DNA from: Pectinophora gossypiella | Lineage: Eukaryota > Arthropoda > Insecta > Lepidoptera > Gelechiidae | NCBI RefSeq assembly: GCF_024362695.1 | Contig: NC_065406.1 | Location: 1,550,001-1,614,000, forward strand | DNA: 64,000 nucleotides | Direction: 5' to 3' | Shown here: in pieces, positions 11,004-21,700 of the stretch | How the letters are laid out: every line of letters starts with the position of its first letter | Numbering within the stretch: the first letter of the stretch is position 1 | The notes under the pieces: model-generated | Database searches by the model: none | The model's input: only the letters and a program-made list of their open reading frames with translations | What the model was told of the DNA's origin: nothing | Made by a program: the position numbers and the translations under genes

Positions 11004-11660
11004 CTTTACCGAATTGCACTATAAAGTCACCAATAAAACTGTTCAAATAGCGTGCAGATGTAGACGATATTTGAGCAAATAGCCGTGTGCTAATTGATAA
11101 TCAAAGTATCGCCTATTATCTACCAAATTATGAAAAGAAACCGTCTGAAACCTTGCAAGTCGGCACGGCAGGTTTGTCAAACAAAAACGTCAACGTCAAA
11201 TTATCAGCTGGCTATCAAAAAATAGCAGGGAAGCGACCTAATCCTAGACTTTTTTCGGAAAAAACCGGTAACAAAATCGATCAAAGAATCGAAGCCCAAG
11301 CACAATATTGAGAAACGATGAAACCAGGCCAAAAACCATACAAAAATTAAAAATAAAACTGTTTGGACGTCAACTCAGTCGGAAGATGAAAGTGGTGTTG
11401 GTGTTGGCTTTTGGGCACGGCCGGATATCTTCATACAAAAAAAAATACCATAGCGCAAACGTACGGAATTTAGAAATTGACAGCTACTTCACCCCTCTCC
11501 TACTTCATTAAACATAGACACAAGGGCAAGCGCTGCCCGCCCGGCGTCCTAACCTTACCAAAATCCAAAATCAATCATTGCTGTATTGCAGTTTTGTAAT
11601 TGTAAGTGACCGAGTGAAGTTTGCGTTGGATAAATTCCGTACTTAGCCTCTCAACTAGAA
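11004..11660. promoter_or_regulatory. ALAD 5' flank and divergent intergenic start
   Basis: Region upstream of the ALAD start codon (11003-11001, minus). It holds two small plus-strand open frames (11087-11311 and 11308-11511) with no recognised motif. I see no clear TATA box. The promoter assignment rests only on position. Confidence 0.3.
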
Positions 11661-11664
11661 AACT

Positions 11665-12075
11665 GTGATATCCGTACAGTATGAGTGTAAGATAAGTAAG
11701 CGAAAAGACGCTATGTTTCACCAGTTTCCTAAAAGTGAGGTAGGAAGAACTCTAGAAGTGCAAAAGTTACAGTGTTGGTGTGATGACAATTTGCGAAGGC
11801 TTAGCATTAGGCAAGCTTCGCAAATGTTATGTGAGGGGACTACCGAGAACAATTGTGTTTGCCATGCGGATTGCACAAAGACATTTTTATTAAAATCTTT
11901 CTGTACCCAAAAGATTAGCAGTGTTATTATAAACAAAATATTAAAGGATACAGATGTCTCTAGATTAGAGAGTTTAGAGGAAAGATTTTTCATATTTAAA
12001 ATAATAATAATAATAAAGCTTTATTTCAGAAACAAATACATTAAATTTAAAACAGAATTAAAAATAAAATGTTAA
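11665..12075 (+). CDS. Unclassified short ORF, 136 codons, possible mobile-element remnant
   Basis: I do not recognise this protein. It opens with KISKRKDAMFHQFP, is Cys-rich in the middle (CWCDD, CEGTTENNCVCHADC, SFCTQK) and ends in FKIIIIIKLYF encoded by an (ATA)n run followed by aataaa-like signals. The (ATA)n run directly before an A-rich stretch suggests a retrotransposed or mobile-element 3' end rather than a conserved gene. No introns are evident. A genuine small gene between ALAD and G9a cannot be excluded. Confidence 0.3.
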   Translation: MISVQYECKISKRKDAMFHQFPKSEVGRTLEVQKLQCWCDDNLRRLSIRQASQMLCEGTTENNCVCHADCTKTFLLKSFCTQKISSVIINKILKDTDVSRLESLEERFFIFKIIIIIKLYFRNKYIKFKTELKIKC

Positions 12076-12149
12076 GTAAACTGCAGTCTTTTTTGGTAAA
12101 CCTTGTCATCAAAATTTAAAGTAATCTAAATAAGGGCTACGAACCTTTC

Positions 12150-12400
12150 TGGTATATCTCAGTGGCGCCACCTGGCGGACGTTTCAAAACTGCGGTGCAC
12201 GATAAAACCTGTGCAAATCGATAGGGGACACTTGTCTGAACAAAAAAGCTTTAATGGACCTATGCTCTAAAGTGTCACGTTTTCAAGATATCTAGTTTGA
12301 AAGTTACGAAAAGTGTCGTATGGATAAATCGATTTTACTCTTAGGTATATACAATCGTAATGTAGTGACAAAGTGATTGATTATACAAGAAATATTATTT
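12150..12400 (+). repeat. Left member of a long inverted-repeat pair
   Basis: gtggcgccacctggcgg...aaacctgtgcaaatcgatag...aaaaaagctttaatg...cctatgctctaaag continues to about 12400. The reverse complement of 14970-15215 matches it throughout with scattered substitutions. May be terminal repeats of one element or two copies of a short element. Confidence 0.75.
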
Positions 12401-12554
12401 AATATACAACATATTTATCTTATTGAAAAAATTAAATTAATAAATACTTGCAACAACATTAATGGTTTTTGCCTTTGCTAAATTATAATTATAGAAAGTA
12501 CATAGGTACTTAACTGTGCATAACTTATCTAACGTTACTAATTGCAAACTGAGT

Positions 12555-12690
12555 TTATCAGTTTGTACATACATACATACATAAACTCACGCCCGTAATA
12601 CCTAATGGGGTGGGCAGAGCCACAAGTAATCAAAGACAACTTGCAGCCACTGTTGATACGAAGTCCAAAGATGGATATGATGAACCTTAT
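12555..12690 (-). repeat. Non-LTR 3' tail fragment with (ATGT)n-type end
   Basis: catacatacatacataaact followed by cacgcccgtaatac and a gggtgggcagag segment. Related tails lie at 23515-23630, 35705-35890 and 36095-36215. They match the 3' end of the element whose coding part is at 17270-17670. Confidence 0.5.
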
Positions 12691-14965
12691 GGTTTATCAG
12701 TTTGTGTTATGTAGGATATAGGTTTCATTTACTCCTGTATGCTACTCACCTATTTCATATATTTACATTTTATGTACAATACATAAATTCTATAATAATT
12801 ATAATATATTACCTATTTTATAAAATATTATTTCACTTAATAACCAGTTTCTTTGTTCTCGCCTCGGGCGTAGCTGTGTGACGTCAGGCCGGTCGATTCG
12901 CGGCGCCGGCGCAGACTGCGTGGCGCCAGTCAGATACCTATCTCGACGCGAAGCGCATGCTGCTTGAGCTTACAATTTCCTTTGTTCTCGCTACGCTGCT
13001 AGTTTTTGCTGTATCTTCTGTGCTGTTCTCTGGTGTTCGTGCTACGTTTTGCCTATCTTGCCGTTACTGTTCTCCTTCTTTCTATGTGCATTGTGTGTGT
13101 ATTTGTTGTGAAATTTATCGTGTGGAGTATTATATTATACGGACTTCTACCTCGTAAGGATTATTTATTTCCAACTGCTTACCTACGCCGAGCACACACA
13201 ACTGGAATAAAGCTATTTACCACATCATATTCCATACTCCTTAACTTGATTTTACTTGACACAACGACGGGATCTAATAAATACAAAATAAAGTTCTACA
13301 CTTTTATAAACGCAGTGCGCTTAGTGCGGCATCATTACTCGTTAAAAAGCAGAATTCTCGAAGTTTAAGAAATCTGTGTAACAGAAACAAAATGGTGTAC
13401 TTATTAACTGCCATTTTGCTTTCACGTTTAATTCCAGGAACTGCAAAAATGGAGGTCCTTTGTTTAAAGTTGCACGAATTTCTATTATTTCGACGGAACC
13501 AACAAGGATAGCGAATAGCCATACAATAAGTGTGAGTGAGATAACATCATAAAATAAATACAATAGGAAGATTGGTATATGGGATGGGCTCGGCACCAAG
13601 AAATCCCCATTCAACCCTCTGCTGCCTTTTTAGATCAAGTTATTATTTCTGATGAAGAAGAAGATTGATTGTTGAAGAAGAAGACTGATATTCATTATCC
13701 TAATAGGTACGAGTTTGTATAAAAAAAGCTTATTTGTTATAAATATAATTCGAGGGTTAAAAGGCAAATAGGTTTAAGCGAAATTTTGGGCGAAATTGAC
13801 TTATATAATATATTCGGAATCAGCGATTTTTTCTGCGTCGCCTGATCTTGGTTTCAGATCAATTGGAGCTACTTTTTGGTACCTCAACCAATTAGCACTT
13901 TGGGTACATTTTTAAAAACCCGTTGTTTAACCGACAAAAAATGCACAAAATTCTGGGCGGGTGGCATATCAGTCGTATTCCAGGGTATGAGTCGATCACT
14001 TAAGCTGTTATGCCTTATCATTTTCATGATTCGAAGTCTGTTAAAGCGTTTTCGCTGACAGTGTTTTGTTATAGATAAGTTTGGTTAAATCATTTGTCCT
14101 TAGACGAAACGAAAATAGATTTGGCGCTTGAATCTTTTTGCTTTAATCCAGATTTTATAAATATTGTCGCTTCGACCGTTTTGCCTTCGACAGTTTAAAA
14201 GTAAAATTGGCAATTAAACTGTTTTGCCTTTACCAAAAATATTCATAGAATTTGACTTCAGCTATTTATGCTGCATTTTTTTATGAATTTTGTCGTATAA
14301 GATAACTATCATTTTCTTTTGAAAGGACTTAAAACGTTTTTCAAGACAAAATAGAAATAATGTTAACATTTCAGTCAACGCAATTTTGTATGAAACCTGA
14401 GTTTGTATAACCAGTTATTAATGTGTAGGCATATTACATAGTTCAGATGGCATTTTTGATGTGTTGGTATTCGTCATCCTTCTTAGCGCGGTAAAAAGTT
14501 CTTCAAAGGTCGGGGGTGACGCCGTATCTTAAGCGGTTGGTATTTGGTAGACTCCAATGTACAACAAACAAGTCAGTGGTATTACTATTGGGATTCAAAA
14601 CAAGCTTAAGGTCCCGTTGCATTGAAGGCACAATGGGGTGTGTTTATACGACCTAGGTATGTTCCATACACTACTGTAAAGTAAAGTAGTCCTAAAAGCG
14701 AATTTTCACACCCCACCTGCTTTCACTGTGATGAGACATTTACGCTGCCTTTCATTGAATAAACATAAAAACTCTAAAAATGTGAAATTGTTAGACAGTC
14801 ATAGCAAATAACTTTGAGGCTGAGTACCACGAGAACAAGTCATGAGCTGTAACATCTCACGACTACTCGTTTCTGGATTTCTTTTAAGTTACACACAAAA
14901 GTAAGTTATAGATACTTATTTTATCTTTCTTTTTATTTATTTTTCAATAAAGTTAATATGTGGTA
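12690..14965. other. Interior between the inverted repeats, no gene recognised
   Basis: Bases 12840-13050 are locally GC-rich (gtgacgtcaggccggtcg, cggcgccggcgcag) and followed by T-rich text and an aataaag-type signal at 13205-13215, which could be a solo LTR or an old promoter. The rest is AT-rich. Open frames here are short and without recognisable motifs. Confidence 0.35.
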
Positions 14966-14969
14966 TATT

Positions 14970-15240
14970 AAACACTAATATTCCATGCACAATCACTTAG
15001 TCACTATATTCCAATTGCATATAAAAGTAAAATCGATTTGTTCATACAACACTTTTCGGAACTTTCAAGCTAAATATCTTGAAAACGTGACGCTTTAGAG
15101 CATAGGTTCATTAAAGCTTTTTTGTGCAGAAAAGTGCTCCCTATCGATATGCACAGGTTTCACCGTGCGCCATAGTTTTAAAAAGTCCACCAGGTGGCGC
15201 CACCAGGTTATATCAGCCTCCATAGTGAAATGTTCGATGC
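14970..15240 (-). repeat. Right member of the long inverted-repeat pair
   Basis: Its reverse complement aligns with 12150-12400, e.g. ggtggcgccacctggtgg, aaacctgtgcatatcgatag, aaaaaagctttaatgaacc. It ends about 540 bp before the G9a start codon. Confidence 0.75.
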
Positions 15241-15778
15241 CCTTTAAAGCTATCACTACCGCCATGCCGTGCCATATCATTACCATGGCAACCCCACAAT
15301 TATTTTTGCGGATGGCAATATAATTTCATAATATGTCAAATCAAGTGTCAAACTCTAAATTCTGAGGCTTTTTTGTTTTGTATGAGAGACGTCCGTCTGA
15401 TGCGACTAGCATCTCTACTTGGTCTGTGGTTTTGGGAACTCAGGGAACTTATTCTATTTATTTATTTTGTGAATATGTCGTGATCGTGATATACTAGTGA
15501 TTTCTGTGTATTCATTCCGTAGAATTGCAATGGGCAGTGGAATAGATTATTCAATTGCCAATCTATTAGACGGTGAATAAATAAATAAATAAAAAATGAT
15601 ATAAAAACGAAAATGTGTAGTTCGTGGTATTAAACAAGTGTTTATGAAGAAATTAATTAAAACGTTCTGTGCTTTCTCTCAATACATTTAAAAGGAGTGC
15701 CTTCTGTATTAATATCATTACAATAGTGCTCGTTACACCCTCGCCTTGACCCGTTGAAGGGACCTCGGAGGTTCAGCC
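15240..15778 (+). promoter_or_regulatory. Putative G9a promoter and 5' UTR
   Basis: The stretch between the inverted repeat and the G9a start codon has no ORF. The start at 15779 sits in ttcagccATGg, a good insect/Kozak context (A/G at -3 is lacking but G at +4 is present). No TATA box is obvious; the promoter role is by position. Confidence 0.35.
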
Positions 15779-18700
15779 ATGGAATTCGACCAAGAAACGT
15801 CTAAGAAAAAAGTAGACAAAAGTGACTCGCCCACAGAAGGTAAAAAGTCAGATAGGAAGAGCGACGGGGAAGATCCGAAGCCCCGCATAGTTTTAACATT
15901 TCGCTCTGAAAAACCTGGAGCTAAGAGCAGCAACATGAAAATAGTTCATACTGAAGAGAAGCACGAAGAGATATCGCCCCGCCGTTCGAACAGGACTCGC
16001 GCTGCTAAATGGGACTCTGATGATGATAATGAACTATTGATATCACCTAAAAAGGAGAAAACTCAACAACTGTCAGAGAATGATGATGCTTCTGATAGCT
16101 CACATACAACTGTGAAACGATCCACGCGTCGCCAAAGTAAAGAGTTTGATAATGTCATTGCCAATGCTATAGCTAGAAAAGAGAAGTCTTACAATGAGCC
16201 ACCAGCTCCAACGAGGCCTTCACGTCGTATCAAGCCTACAGCAAAAGCCCTGGCTAATGAGGAGATGAGGATAGGTCTGGAGTCACAGAACAATGCTCGT
16301 TTAGGAGTGCAGACTGAGAAACAAGAAGAAGGAGTGAGAACTAGACGGTCTGCTCGTGCTAGCCGTTACCCTGTTCAGGAAGAAACACCTCCACAAGTTG
16401 GTAAAAAAGGGAGTAAGGCCAAGGAGATGTCAGGAGATGAGGATGAAGGGGAAAACCAGAACCAAGTGATGAAGCTGAAACACTTGTGTGAACTAGGATT
16501 GAAAGCTATCAACCCTGATGCTGAAGATTCAAAAGATGAAGATGGGTAAGTAATATTTTAAAGTAGAGGCAAGAATATAATAAAAGTCACTAATCACTTT
16601 GTGATCCCTAGTTAGGCTAGGACATTACAGGCTGATCACCTGATTGTCTAAAAGTAATATGATCCGTGCTTCAGAAGGCACTTTAAGCCGTTGGTCCCGG
16701 TTACTACTTAGTGATGTAAGTACATAGAATCATGTCGGAGGCTTTTGGTGGCTCACTAATAACCCTGACACCAGGGTTGCTGAGGTTGGTAATTCACTTC
16801 ATAATCCACTCGATAGAAGAAGAAGAGATAAAAAGTCATTACTTAAAATGTTTCTGCCCTTACAGTGAAGCTGAAGGAGAAGAATCAGAGGCGATTGAAA
16901 TTGACGATGAAGCTGAAGATGAAGAGATTGACGATGACACAGAAGTGATTAGCAAGTTGTTGGAGGCTGACGGGGAGTCCAGTGACAGTGACGGGTGTGA
17001 TGAAGACTTTATATGTGAGGGAGGCCGTCAGGGCCGGCCACGACGCTCCACAAGGTTACGTTCTTATAGTGTTAATGATAGCGACACCTCCCCGACAATG
17101 AGTGATGACGTGGGGTGAGCAACAGTTGTTCATTCTTTCAGTTCCTTTAGATTGCAATGTTGTAGACCGTTATTTTGCAGTCTTTTGCTCCTTATTCTTA
17201 GTTCTTTTCTCCCTTTCTCCAATGTCTCATTTATAATGAGGCCCTAATTATCCTCTATCTTTCTCTATCTTTTAGATGTCAGGATGGCTGTTGACAATGC
17301 AATACTTGTCCCTACCCTGAAGTACGGTAGTGAATGTAAAATAAGAATGAAAGTAGTGATAAGAGAGAGATGTGGTGTAAAAGACGATATAGTGACTAAG
17401 ATTGAGAAGGGAATGTTAAGTTGGTTTAGACACAGAGCAGATGAAGGATTACAAAAGCAGTATATAAAAGCCAAGGTCGGTGGTAGGGCTGGCAGGAACC
17501 TAGAAGGACAAATTGGAGATCCTTACAAAAGGTTCAGTACGATCTACTCTAAACCGGCGTACGTGTATGAAACGATTGATGAATGTGAAGGGAGCAAGAG
17601 AAGTGTGTCAGGCATTCTATAGTCTCTGCTTACCCCAGTGGGGAATAGGCGTGAGTTTGTATCTTTCAAAAGAACCTCTCTGTTTCCACCCCTAATCCCT
17701 TTCCTTTCGTCATCTTTATTTCGTTCTGTTGGATGTGTCGCTTTCGTAACTCTGCACGCATTTAGATTTTTTCTTTATGTCTATATATTATTGGAGTACT
17801 TCGCTATTTACCAGTGTTATTAAAACGTTTGTTTATTTTTATAGCGCTCCGCGACGATCGTCCAGAAAACGAAGACCTTACTCAGTCTATTCGGAAATAC
17901 TTGAGTATGTATTTAAAGCTTCATTCTTTAATCACTAAGGAATAATTGATCCGTGATACTCGTCGTCGAAACATAGTAGATTTTCACTATTTTTTATTTT
18001 TATTTGTCGCTCATAATGGGATAGTTTCCAACAAGTCAGTCCAACATGCGACGTCATAGAAAAACGTGTAATGTCGCACTAATTATCACATTCTTCTTCA
18101 TTTAAAAAAAAATGATAAATAAGTTAAACAGAAAAAGGAAATTGCTTTTTGACACCTTTAGATCTGTCTTTATTTAGTAATCAGAATTTCATAATTTATC
18201 TTTAATCTAGGAAACTACCCAATTACTTTGCTCATAATAAGTCTGCTCAAAGTATAAAATCTCAAACAAAGAAAACATTTGTCAAAAAAGATACATACCA
18301 ACTCTGAAGTGTTGCAACACCATCTTCTGATACTTCTTAACGTCAAACTATAATGGCCAGGGGGATTAAAATAGCCACATCGAATTCATCTAAGAAAGCA
18401 ATATTGATATTTGACATTTGTTTGCATTGCGCACTTACTTTTATATGCGCAAATGTCAAATTGCAATATTGCTTTCTTAGATGGATTGATTCGATGTGGC
18501 CATTTTAACCCCCCAGGTATTTTTATAAGATCTATATCGACGTGTTTGGCAAGACGTATCGCGGGATATTTGTCCCATAGTGAAAACGAGGCTCAAATTG
18601 TACAAGGTTTTGTTATAATATACAGTGGAATAACCTTTATAATGTATTTATGAATTATACAGGAGTTCGAGACCCCAGCATAAGATAAAGAAGACCCGTT

Positions 18701-21700
18701 CGACTGTCGTTCAAGAGGAGAACAATACGCCGTCGGAAGATGACGTGGGGGAGGAGATTGAGTAAGTCAAAGTTCCCCCCGCCACTCCTCCTCAGACACT
18801 CCATACAAAACTCTCATTCTTACCATGTGCCGCCTTACCGCATTAGTGCGAGGGAGATAGATAGTCCGCGCGCGCACCCTTTACTCCTTAGCGACTTAAG
18901 GCCATTTAGACTAAACCTAAAAACGACCAAACACTGAAGTAACTATTCGTAGTAGACTGGGGACTAAAGTAAGACCCAGAGGGCCACTTCATACAAAAAA
19001 CCTCGTTTTACACAGACACTACACATTGACGTTATAGTACACGGGCATGTGTGTCTGACGTCTGACTCACTCACTAACACTCACTCACTCACTTCACTCA
19101 CCAACACTCACTCGCTCACTCACTCAATCGCTTCACTCACTCACTTCACTCTCCAACACTCACTCACTCACTTCACTCACTCACTCACTTCACTTTCGGA
19201 AACTGCGAAATACTGGGCAAGATAATAAACCACTTGTGTGACAGGGAGCCGGCGGGTGGGGAGGAGGGCTCTGAGGCGGCGTGTCCCCCGGAGGAGTCCG
19301 CCATCATCGGCACCTGCTTTTGCGAGGCGCCCAGCAAGGTGTACGCCGCGCCCACAGAGCTTGTTGGTAAGTATAGCCATTATGTATTGTGTATTGTAAC
19401 GACTTCCGTGGCGCCTGTTGAACAACTAGTGCCTAAGATCTGTGAGTAAACCACCTGTAGTTAGTGTGCGGTCTTCAATGCATACTATTACTAACTACTA
19501 CTAAATATTACTAACGACTTCCGTGGTCCACTGGTTGAGCATTGGTCTCACGATCCGGAGGTCCCGGGTTCCTTCTAGGTCTTCCTCTGCCAGCCCTACC
19601 ATCGACCTTCGCTTTATATACCGCTTTCGTTATCCTGTTCTTAACATTCCCTTCTCTTCTGTAATGTTGCATCTACTTCTTCTAATCCTTTTATCTCTTG
19701 TTAGGATGTAGGGCTCGAATAACAGATCTCCTCGCGATCTATTGCAGCCTCTGTAGCTTGCTCCCATGACATGCCGAGCGTTTTTAACTCTCGGTCAACC
19801 GAGCGTCGCTAGGTCTGTTTGGGTCGCCCCCTTTTGCGTTTTCCACGCGCACACCAGGTCAGAGCTCGTCGGGACGGATGCTCCACAGGTCTTCTAAGGA
19901 CATGGTCACTCCACCCCATTTGCGTGTGCGGATGTCAGCCTCCACAGTATTCTGCCCAGTCAATCTCCATAGTTCTGTGTTTGTAATAGTTTTAGGCCAG
20001 AAGATCTTTAATATTTGCCGTAAGCATTTATTAACAAACACCTGCGGGCCTAGCACCGTAAGCACGCGACTCTTTCTCGCCGCGACAGAGATCATCTGTC
20101 TCTCTCTATGCAGTACCGTGAGAGAGTGACGGGTGACGTATGTCGAGGCGAGAAAGAGTCGAGGCGAGAAATGTATGTAAATAATGCGTATTCTTTTGTT
20201 GATTCACCAGAGCCGGTGTTCTGCCAAGCCATCGAGCTGGTGGACGGTGTGAGGGTAGGCTGTTCTCATGGCGCGGCCAAGCAGCCTGACGGGTCGTACG
20301 CGGCGCTCATACGCGCTGGGCCCCGCGCACCCTTCCTGTTGGCCTGCACGCTGCATACCAAGCAGCTGCGCAAGCACATGTGTTGTTGCACCTGCGGACT
20401 GTTCTGTACACAAGTGAGTCTTGTGAAGGCGATAACTGACCTCATCAACTCTGGTGTCATGGTTTGAATGAACCACACTTTGTAGCCCATATGCACTATA
20501 CAGGGTGTTAGTGACATCGTAACGAATACTGAATTCAGGTTATGATTCTGAGTCACTATCAAGTGGAATTTTCCCTCGCAAAATTCATGTTTTTTTATTA
20601 TTATCATTATCACTTCTATATTTTTGCACAGAATGATTGTCTGAATTATCCCCCTCCGTGTTACGTTGTCAAAGCGGTGAAGGAAACCATCGTGAAGAAA
20701 CCCACATTCCCGAGAAATGTATTTAAACTCAGAGGTATGTGATGGGTTGGTTTTCCCTTTGCGAGTCGGAAGGTTAAACAGGCAGTCGCTTCTGTAAAAA
20801 ACCGGACCTGTCAGATCTTCAGTTTAGATAAGTGGACCCTGGAGAAACGGGATAATGCTAGGGAAATGAATCGTCATAAAATCCCGGTGGGAAATAGGCG
20901 TGAGTTTATGTATGTATGTGTGGCGGTTACCGAGCACAGCGGCCATGAGCGGCACATTCGTCATTCATCAATCGTTTCTTACGCGCACGCCGGTTACATG
21001 TCTTAAGTTTGTGTAGGGCCCTGCGCAGACGACAGACTATCCGTGACGCACTTTTTAGTCTGTGAAAATATAACCTATGGAATTATATGCAGTAACGCAC
21101 ACGACGCGCAAAAAGTCCGGCGCGTTACTGCATAATTATAATTGCATAGGTTATATTTTCACAGACTAAAAAGTGCGTCACGGATAGTCTGTCGTCTGCG
21201 CAGGGCCTAGTTGAATAAAATAATCTGTCAATTTCTGTCCTGAGTTTGGAAGCCGTGGTAGCCCAGTTGGTAGAACGCTTGCCTCTCACTGAGGAACCAT
21301 CAGGTTATGTTATGTGTTGTTCCCAGGGCATATTCTACCAGTGCTCGTCTGGGCACCTGTTCCACGTGGAGTGCGGCGTGCCCTGCAGCGAGGGGGCCGG
21401 GGCCGGGGCCCGCGGCTGCCCGCACTGCGGCGTGCGCTCGTACGGCTGGCAGCCCGCCAACACCGCCTGCAGCCGCGTGCGCCTGCGCATGCACTGCAGC
21501 AACAAGAGGATCTTCCTGCCCGACCAGAGGGAGCAGTGGTACGCACTCGTAACAAGCTCACACAAATAAACAAAGAACAGCGTGTTACTAACCCAGACAG
21601 TCGATATTTTTTTTTTTTTTTTTTCAAAATATCAATGAGGACGATTGGAGTACTCTAATCCCTTTGTGGAGGACGCATAGCGCCAGTTAAACGATGCTCA

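Noticed and set aside
17284..17622. 112-codon ORF as an extra G9a exon
   Set aside because: The sequence is a non-LTR polymerase tail. G9a exons 2 and 3 join in phase across it.
21300..21660. Several overlapping ORFs on both strands, Ala/Arg-rich
   Set aside because: Shadows of the GC-rich G9a exon 7. Only the frame with CSSGHLFHVEC fits the EHMT Cys-rich domain and the splice phases.
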